A stretch of 5,122 nucleotides of DNA, taken from assembly GCA_013694885.1 (NCBI GenBank), contig JACDBO010000350.1, forward strand, positions 1 through 5,122, read 5' to 3'. The translations under genes and the position numbers were made by a program. The notes beneath the pieces are model-generated. The model was not told the origin of the DNA, searched no databases, and saw only the letters and a list, made by a program, of their open reading frames with translations. Shown one piece after another: positions 4,840 to 5,122 of this stretch. Source of the DNA: Chloroflexia bacterium. Its GTDB lineage: Bacteria; Chloroflexota; Chloroflexia; Thermomicrobiales; UBA6265. The stretch's first letter is position 1. The number at the start of each line of letters is the position of its first letter.

Positions 4840-5122
4840 TGAGTGCCGGGAGTACCTCCTGGATCAGTAGCTCGACCGTCGTCAGCCGCGGGAAGCCGCC
4901 GCAGTCGAGCATGAAGTAGTCGACCCCCAACTCGACGAACGGCCGCATCTGGTCGATGACCTGCGCGGGGGTGCCGACGAAGTCCTCGCCCACCTGATGG
5001 GCGTATTCCGGGCCGCGCCGCGCCCGCACCGCTGCCAAGTCCGCGACCCCCGCCGCGGTCGGCGCGCAGACGCACCCGCCGGACCAGGTGCGTCGCACGG
5101 TCGCGGGGTCGCGCCCGATCGC
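4832..5122 (-). CDS. LLM-class flavin-dependent oxidoreductase, C-terminal part only
   Basis: Only the last 96 codons are in the window; the frame is open through its right edge, so the true start lies outside. The luciferase-like monooxygenase family folds as a TIM barrel and uses reduced FMN or F420 on varied substrates. The visible end shows the features of the C-terminal part: IGRDPATVRRTW, then GEDFVGTPAQVIDQMRPFVELGVDYFML, DCGGFPRLTTVELLIQEVLPAL and a short end. The stretch EDFVGTPAQVIDQMRPFVELGVDYF is the typical phosphate-site and last-helix region (G-[ST]-P-x-x-[IV]). The IGRDPATVRR segment is typical of F420-dependent members of Actinobacteria and Chloroflexota, so F420 is the likelier cofactor, but that is inference. 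It converges on qng1, with 158 bases between the stops. The substrate cannot be told. A GTG at 5096-5098 is internal, not the start, because homologous sequence continues upstream of it. Confidence 0.88.
   Translation of the reverse strand, partial: AIGRDPATVRRTWSGGCVCAPTAAGVADLAAVRARRGPEYAHQVGEDFVGTPAQVIDQMRPFVELGVDYFMLDCGGFPRLTTVELLIQEVLPALNS

Noticed and set aside
4245..5075. Minus-strand open frame of 276 codons spanning the qng1 end and the oxidoreductase
   Set aside because: It runs antisense to qng1 and out of frame with the oxidoreductase, and its product is Arg/Gly-rich with no recognisable motif. Both overlapping real genes are well supported.

Overview
This is a GC-rich stretch of bacterial chromosome carrying ordinary housekeeping and salvage genes. 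No phage, transposase, CRISPR, rRNA or tRNA gene is visible. The gene set suggests a thermophilic Chloroflexota lineage (Thermomicrobia, Sphaerobacter-like): a bacterial DUF2419/Qng1 queuosine-salvage protein, a sunset-domain membrane protein and an F420-type luciferase-like oxidoreductase. That placement is an inference from gene content and composition, not a database result.

Left part (1-1235). Two genes run leftward. A small membrane-anchored protein with a C-terminal sunset-type domain is followed, through a 4-base ATGA stop/start overlap, by pxpA (LamB/YcsF family, 5-oxoprolinase subunit A). pxpA is cut by the window edge after 188 codons. A short divergent control region (1114-1235) separates this pair from rightward genes.

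Centre (1236-3209). Two small membrane proteins of unknown function (114 and 127 residues), 30 bases apart, probably form an operon. They are followed by rlmN, the radical-SAM methyltransferase for 23S rRNA A2503 and tRNA A37. rlmN appears to have its own extended -10 promoter, placed so that the transcript would start at, or one base before, the ATG of a 12-codon mini-ORF. The mini-ORF's stop overlaps the rlmN GTG start (GTGA). This possible leaderless leader peptide coupled to rlmN is the most interesting regulatory observation here.

Right part (3210-5122). A 390-base gap without a credible gene holds several hairpins and a 28-base tandem repeat of a palindromic 13-mer embedded in repeat-like sequence. 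Then comes a complete qng1 gene (queuosine 5'-phosphate N-glycosylase family), which recovers queuine for tRNA position 34. A convergent leftward gene, of which only the C-terminal 96 codons are present, encodes an LLM-class flavin-dependent oxidoreductase.

rlmN and qng1 both bear on anticodon-loop modification, but the repeat-filled gap between them argues against one operon. I found no convincing evidence of a wholly new system. The points worth checking are the rlmN leader, the sunset-protein/pxpA coupling and the interrupted intergenic repeat.
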